64,000 nt of DNA from Lachnospiraceae bacterium (GTDB lineage Bacteria > Bacillota > Clostridia > Lachnospirales > Lachnospiraceae). The notes beneath the pieces are model-generated. The model was given only the letters and a program-made list of their open reading frames with translations. It was not told the DNA's origin and ran no database searches. The position numbers were made by a program, and so were the translations under genes. Of this stretch, positions 61,055-64,000 are shown in pieces. The stretch is from the NCBI GenBank assembly GCA_910575555.1, contig CAJTFX010000002.1, positions 1 to 64,000 of the forward strand, written 5' to 3'. Numbering within the stretch: position 1 is the stretch's first letter; the number at the start of each line of letters is the position of its first letter.

Positions 61055-61083
61055 TTGACAGCGGACTTAAGTTAGTATATACT
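61055..61083 (+). promoter_or_regulatory. Promoter of the feo operon
   Basis: TTGACA (61055-61060), a 17-bp spacer and TATACT (61078-61083), 60 bp before the first feoA. Confidence 0.85.
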
Positions 61084-61087
61084 AACT
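61070..61087. promoter_or_regulatory. Perfect 18-bp palindrome over the feo -10 (DtxR-type operator)
   Basis: AGTTAGTATATACTAACT is its own reverse complement and covers the -10 hexamer of the feo promoter. It resembles DtxR/IdeR-type operators built on TTAGnnnnnnCTAA. A related TTAGTTAGAACTAA lies upstream of feoB at 61604-61617. Confidence 0.75.
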
Positions 61088-61099
61088 AATGAAAATAAA

Positions 61100-61114
61100 T
61101 GAGAACCATTATCA
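61100..61114 (+). promoter_or_regulatory. Possible Fur box
   Basis: TGAGAACCATTATCA agrees with the 7-1-7 Fur motif (TGATAATnATTATCA) at most positions and lies just downstream of the feo promoter. Control by a second iron regulator is suggested. Confidence 0.45.
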
Positions 61115-61142
61115 ATAATATAAGTAAGAAAGGGTGATTGGG

Positions 61143-61352
61143 ATGCCGTTGACCATGGCAGGAACAGGAGAAACCAATATTATTAAAAAAGTTGGCGGGA
61201 CAGGAGAGACCAGGAGATTTCTGGAAAATCTGGGATTTGTAACCGGAGGGCAGGTCACTGTGGTGTCTGAAATCAGTGGCAGCATGATTGTGAATGTGAA
61301 AGAGTCACGGGTTGCCATAAACAGGGATATGGCCAGTAAAATTATGATTTAA
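61143..61352 (+). CDS. feoA: FeoA family protein (first copy)
   Basis: A 69-aa SH3-like protein (GTGETRRFLENLGFVTGGQV, then VNVKESRVAINRDMASKIMI) needed for FeoB-dependent ferrous iron uptake. The ATG at 61143 follows AAAGGGTG; an in-frame GTG nine bases earlier is less likely. It differs clearly from the second FeoA, so the duplication is old. First gene of the feo operon. Confidence 0.88.
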   Translation: MPLTMAGTGETNIIKKVGGTGETRRFLENLGFVTGGQVTVVSEISGSMIVNVKESRVAINRDMASKIMI

Positions 61353-61365
61353 GGGAGGAAACGGA

Positions 61366-61587
61366 ATGAAAACATTAAAGCAGATTGCCTGCGGGGAAAC
61401 GGTAAAGGTGGCAAAGCTGCACGGCGAAGGGCCGGTGAAGCGCCGGATCATGGACATGGGGATTACGAAGGGCATAGATGTATTTGTAAGGAAAGTGGCG
61501 CCCCTTGGCGATCCGATGGAAGTAACCGTGCGGGGGTATGAACTGTCTCTGCGGAAAGCAGATGCGGAAATGATTGAAGTAATCTGA
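61366..61587 (+). CDS. feoA: FeoA family protein (second copy)
   Basis: A 73-aa FeoA with the classical pattern: LKQIACGETVKVAKL, RRIMDMGITKGIDVFVRKVA, PLGDPMEVTVRGYELSLRK. It probably interacts with the FeoB G-protein domain. AGGGAGG precedes the ATG, 13 bases after the first feoA. A TTAGTT/AACTAA palindrome separates it from feoB. Confidence 0.93.
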   Translation: MKTLKQIACGETVKVAKLHGEGPVKRRIMDMGITKGIDVFVRKVAPLGDPMEVTVRGYELSLRKADAEMIEVI

Positions 61588-61603
61588 TTTTTTTACCTGT
61601 AAG

Positions 61604-61617
61604 TTAGTTAGAACTAA
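61604..61617. promoter_or_regulatory. Second DtxR-like palindrome, upstream of feoB
   Basis: TTAGTT (61604-61609) and AACTAA (61612-61617) are inverted around AG. The half-site TTAGT matches that of the 61070-61087 operator. It may allow separate metal control of feoB. Confidence 0.5.
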
Positions 61618-61666
61618 TTATAGTAAGAAATGAGAAACTTGCCGAAAGGCGGATAGGAGTTGTGAA

Positions 61667-63853
61667 ATGTCAGTAAAAATTGCGTTAGCAGGAAATCCAA
61701 ACTGCGGAAAAACAACATTGTTCAATGGGCTGACGGGTTCCAATCAGTTTGTGGGAAACTGGCCCGGAGTTACAGTCGAAAAAAAGGAAGGAAGGTTAAA
61801 AGGGCGCAAAGATGTGATTATCACGGATTTGCCGGGAATTTACTCTCTGTCTCCTTATACACTGGAAGAGGTGGTTGCCAGAAATTACCTGCTGGAAGAA
61901 CGCCCGGATGTAATTTTGAATATTGTGGACGGAACCAATCTGGAGAGGAACCTGTACCTTTCCACCCAGTTGATGGAGCTGGGAATTCCGGTTGTTATGG
62001 CAGTTAATATGATGGATGTAGCGGCTAAAAACGGAATCAAAATACACACCCGGGAACTTGGCCAAAAGCTGGGCTGTCCGGTGACAGAGATTTCGGCCCT
62101 GAAAGGGGAAGGCGTGCAGGAAGCGGCCGAACAGGCAGTGGAACTTGCCCGGAAAAAAGAGCTCGTAAAAGCCGTGCATCAGTTTTCAAAAAAGACAGAA
62201 GAAACATTAACCGCCATTGAAAAGAAACTTGAAAAAGAAGTTCCTGAGGAGCAGAGAAGATTTTTTGCCTTAAAGCTGTTAGAGGGGGACGAGAAAATTG
62301 CTGCGCAGATGAAACATGCGCCGGATGTAACAGCTGAAGCAGAAGCTCTTGAAAAAGAAATGGACGATGATGCGGAAAGTATTATTGCCAATGAAAGATA
62401 TCTTTATATTTCTTCGGTGATCAAAGACTGCTGTGCCAGAGGGCGAAAAGGGAACGTAACAGTTTCAGACAAAATTGACCGGATTGTAACCAACCGAATT
62501 CTGGCGTTACCGATTTTTGCGGCGGTGATGGCTTTTGTGTATTATGTCTCGGTGACAACAGTAGGAGACTGGGCCACTGGATGGGTCAATGACGGGATAT
62601 TTGGCGAAGGATGGAATTTGTTTGGCATGGAAAGCATTCATGTGCCTGCAATTCCGGAATTGTTTTCAAGGGGATTGGAAGCCGTTGGTTGTGCATCCTG
62701 GCTGCAGGGGCTGATTGTAGACGGCATTGTGGCCGGAGTCGGCGCAGTGCTGGGATTTGTGCCGCAGATGCTGGTGCTGTTTTTGTTTCTGGCGTTTCTG
62801 GAAGCTTGCGGCTACATGGCAAGAGTGGCGTTTATCATGGACCGTATGTTCCGCAAGTTCGGCCTTTCAGGAAAATCTTTTATCCCGATGCTGATTGGAA
62901 CGGGCTGTGGCGTGCCGGGGATTATGGCAAGCCGCACCATTGAAAATGACAGAGACCGGAAAATGACGATTATGACTACCACCTTCATTCCCTGCGGGGC
63001 GAAGCTGCCCATTATCGCATTGATTGCAGGGGCGTTTTTCAAAAATGCCTGGTGGGTATCCTTCAGCGCCTTTTTTGTGGGAATTGCAGCAGTGATTTGT
63101 TCCGGAATTATTTTAAAGAAAACAAGAATGTTTGCGGGAGAACCGGCGCCTTTTGTGATGGAGCTGCCGGCGTACCATATGCCCACTGCCCAAAATGTGC
63201 TGAGAAGTATGTGGGAACGGGGCTGGTCTTTCATTAAGAAGGCAGGAACGGTTATCCTGCTGTCTACGATTTTTGTGTGGTTCACCACATATTTCGGCTG
63301 GGTGGACGGACAATTCCGGATGCTGGATCAGATGGAGCTGGACAACAGTATTCTGGCGGCCATTGGAAATACGTTTGCGTGGCTGTTTATTCCTCTTGGT
63401 TGGGGCGACTGGAAATCAGCAGTTGCGGCAATTACAGGATTAGTTGCCAAAGAAAATGTGATAGGGACGTTCGGCGTTATTTTTGGATACGCTGAGGTGG
63501 CAGAGGACGGAGCAGAGATTTGGGGGCTGCTGGCTTCTTCCATGACGGCGGTTGCAGCGTACTCTTTTCTGGTATTTAATCTGCTGTGCGCGCCCTGTTT
63601 TGCCGCAATGGGAGCCATCAGGCGGGAAATGAACAATCACCGGTGGTTTTGGTTTGCCATTGGATACCAGTGTGTTCTGGCATATGCTGCGGCGCTTTGC
63701 ATTTACCAGATTGGAACATGGGTTACTTTGGGAACCTTCGGAATTGGAACAGCGGCGGCATTGCTTCTGCTTACCGGATTTATTTATCTGCTGTTTTGCC
63801 CTTCCCGGGAGGCCGGCAGCCTGAAAGCAAAAAGGCTGGCAGGGGCAAGATAA
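61667..63853 (+). CDS. feoB: Ferrous iron transporter FeoB
   Basis: A 728-aa GTP-dependent Fe2+ permease. The G domain has G1 GNPNCGKTTLFNGLTG (~9-24), G3 DLPGIYSL and G4 NMMD, followed by the helical GDI-like region to ~265. The membrane part carries Gate motifs around CGYMARVAFIMDR (first half) and CAPCFAAMGAIRREM (second half), with GTGCGVPGIMASRTIEN between. No FeoC is present. An 80-bp spacer with a DtxR-like palindrome precedes it. Confidence 0.96.
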   Translation: MSVKIALAGNPNCGKTTLFNGLTGSNQFVGNWPGVTVEKKEGRLKGRKDVIITDLPGIYSLSPYTLEEVVARNYLLEERPDVILNIVDGTNLERNLYLSTQLMELGIPVVMAVNMMDVAAKNGIKIHTRELGQKLGCPVTEISALKGEGVQEAAEQAVELARKKELVKAVHQFSKKTEETLTAIEKKLEKEVPEEQRRFFALKLLEGDEKIAAQMKHAPDVTAEAEALEKEMDDDAESIIANERYLYISSVIKDCCARGRKGNVTVSDKIDRIVTNRILALPIFAAVMAFVYYVSVTTVGDWATGWVNDGIFGEGWNLFGMESIHVPAIPELFSRGLEAVGCASWLQGLIVDGIVAGVGAVLGFVPQMLVLFLFLAFLEACGYMARVAFIMDRMFRKFGLSGKSFIPMLIGTGCGVPGIMASRTIENDRDRKMTIMTTTFIPCGAKLPIIALIAGAFFKNAWWVSFSAFFVGIAAVICSGIILKKTRMFAGEPAPFVMELPAYHMPTAQNVLRSMWERGWSFIKKAGTVILLSTIFVWFTTYFGWVDGQFRMLDQMELDNSILAAIGNTFAWLFIPLGWGDWKSAVAAITGLVAKENVIGTFGVIFGYAEVAEDGAEIWGLLASSMTAVAAYSFLVFNLLCAPCFAAMGAIRREMNNHRWFWFAIGYQCVLAYAAALCIYQIGTWVTLGTFGIGTAAALLLLTGFIYLLFCPSREAGSLKAKRLAGAR

Positions 63854-63881
63854 AATAGGAATTGTTTGTGGGGCCAGCCTT
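63831..63881 (+). terminator. Weak hairpin at the end of feoB
   Basis: AAGGCTGGC (63831-63839) pairs with GCCAGCCTT (63873-63881) across a ~33-base loop that includes the feoB stop. The T run is short, so readthrough into the next gene is likely. Confidence 0.5.
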
Positions 63882-63906
63882 TAGAATCAGAATAGGAGAA
63901 GATAAA

Positions 63907-64000
63907 ATGAGCGTTGTAATTATCGGCGGCCACGATCGTATGGCCTGCCAGTATAAAAAGATATGTAAGGAGTATCAGTGCAAAGCTAAAGTGTTTACGC
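63907..64000 (+). CDS. DUF2325 protein (5' part, cut by the window edge)
   Basis: The ATG follows AGGAGAAG and opens MSVVIIGGHDRMACQYKKIC, the typical start of DUF2325 proteins, small Rossmann-like proteins often found beside feo genes in clostridia. Only the first 31 codons are visible. Function is not established; proximity to feoB suggests an iron-related role. Confidence 0.8.
   Translation, partial: MSVVIIGGHDRMACQYKKICKEYQCKAKVFT

Overview
The window is chromosomal DNA from a strictly anaerobic Firmicute, most likely a gut Lachnospiraceae member (Clostridia). Four things point there: the ispF-cysE-cysS-mrnC-rlmB-sigH order typical of Firmicutes; an NrdR-controlled anaerobic ribonucleotide reductase with its activase; FeoA/FeoA/FeoB iron uptake; and the consistent AGGAGG ribosome-binding sites and codon use of clostridia. 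Only the family-level placement is well supported.

Layout. 1-10.4 kb: the 3' end of a 23S rRNA, tRNA-Trp with its own promoter, small ORFs, an NYN-LOTUS protein, glf, then apt-ispF-GNAT-cysE-cysS-mrnC-rlmB, a tandem palindromic repeat, sigH and tRNA-Thr. 10.5-13.4 kb (minus): a two-gene membrane glycosylation operon. 13.6-21 kb: S1-domain protein, lytic transglycosylase, dut, UgpC-type ATPase, a CdaR-type regulator, an Rrf2 regulator, a coiled-coil protein and a ComEC-like lipoprotein. 21-25.5 kb: nrdD-nrdG under paired NrdR boxes, lysA and a small partner. 25.5-28.6 kb (minus): an OpuC/OsmU-type compatible-solute ABC transporter. 28.8-32.8 kb: a PurF paralogue without the catalytic N-terminal cysteine, an AAA ATPase, a Y-family polymerase with its YolD partner, and the scar of a chemoreceptor gene.

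33.2-50.2 kb is the most interesting part: two divergent operons resembling the E. coli cai/fix carnitine locus but organised differently. The minus operon runs FixA-like EtfB, FixB-like EtfA, CaiC-like acyl-CoA ligase, then a second, Bcd-type EtfB/EtfA pair. The plus operon runs two CaiB/BaiF CoA-transferases (the first lacking the catalytic Asp), an MBL hydrolase, CaiD-like hydratase, CaiA-like and Bcd-like acyl-CoA dehydrogenases, a 35-residue membrane peptide, an SSS symporter, a YitT protein, an MFS transporter and an HSL-type esterase. There is no BCCT carnitine carrier, no FixC and no FixX. The enzymes suggest import (and perhaps de-esterification) of an acid, activation to a CoA thioester, CoA recycling onto new substrate, hydration/dehydration, and electron flow through two dedicated flavoprotein pairs. 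The substrate is unknown. A LacI regulator, a rubredoxin-glutamate synthase-like oxidoreductase and a soluble hybrid histidine kinase follow.

56.2-58.4 kb is a decay zone: a fused remnant of a two-component system, a frameshifted Rpn/PD-(D/E)XK transposase gene and several inverted repeats. 58.4-64 kb holds a secreted surface protein with a proline-rich stalk, a DtxR-family repressor divergent from feoA-feoA-feoB with a metalloregulator-like palindrome on the feo promoter, and the start of a DUF2325 gene at the right edge.
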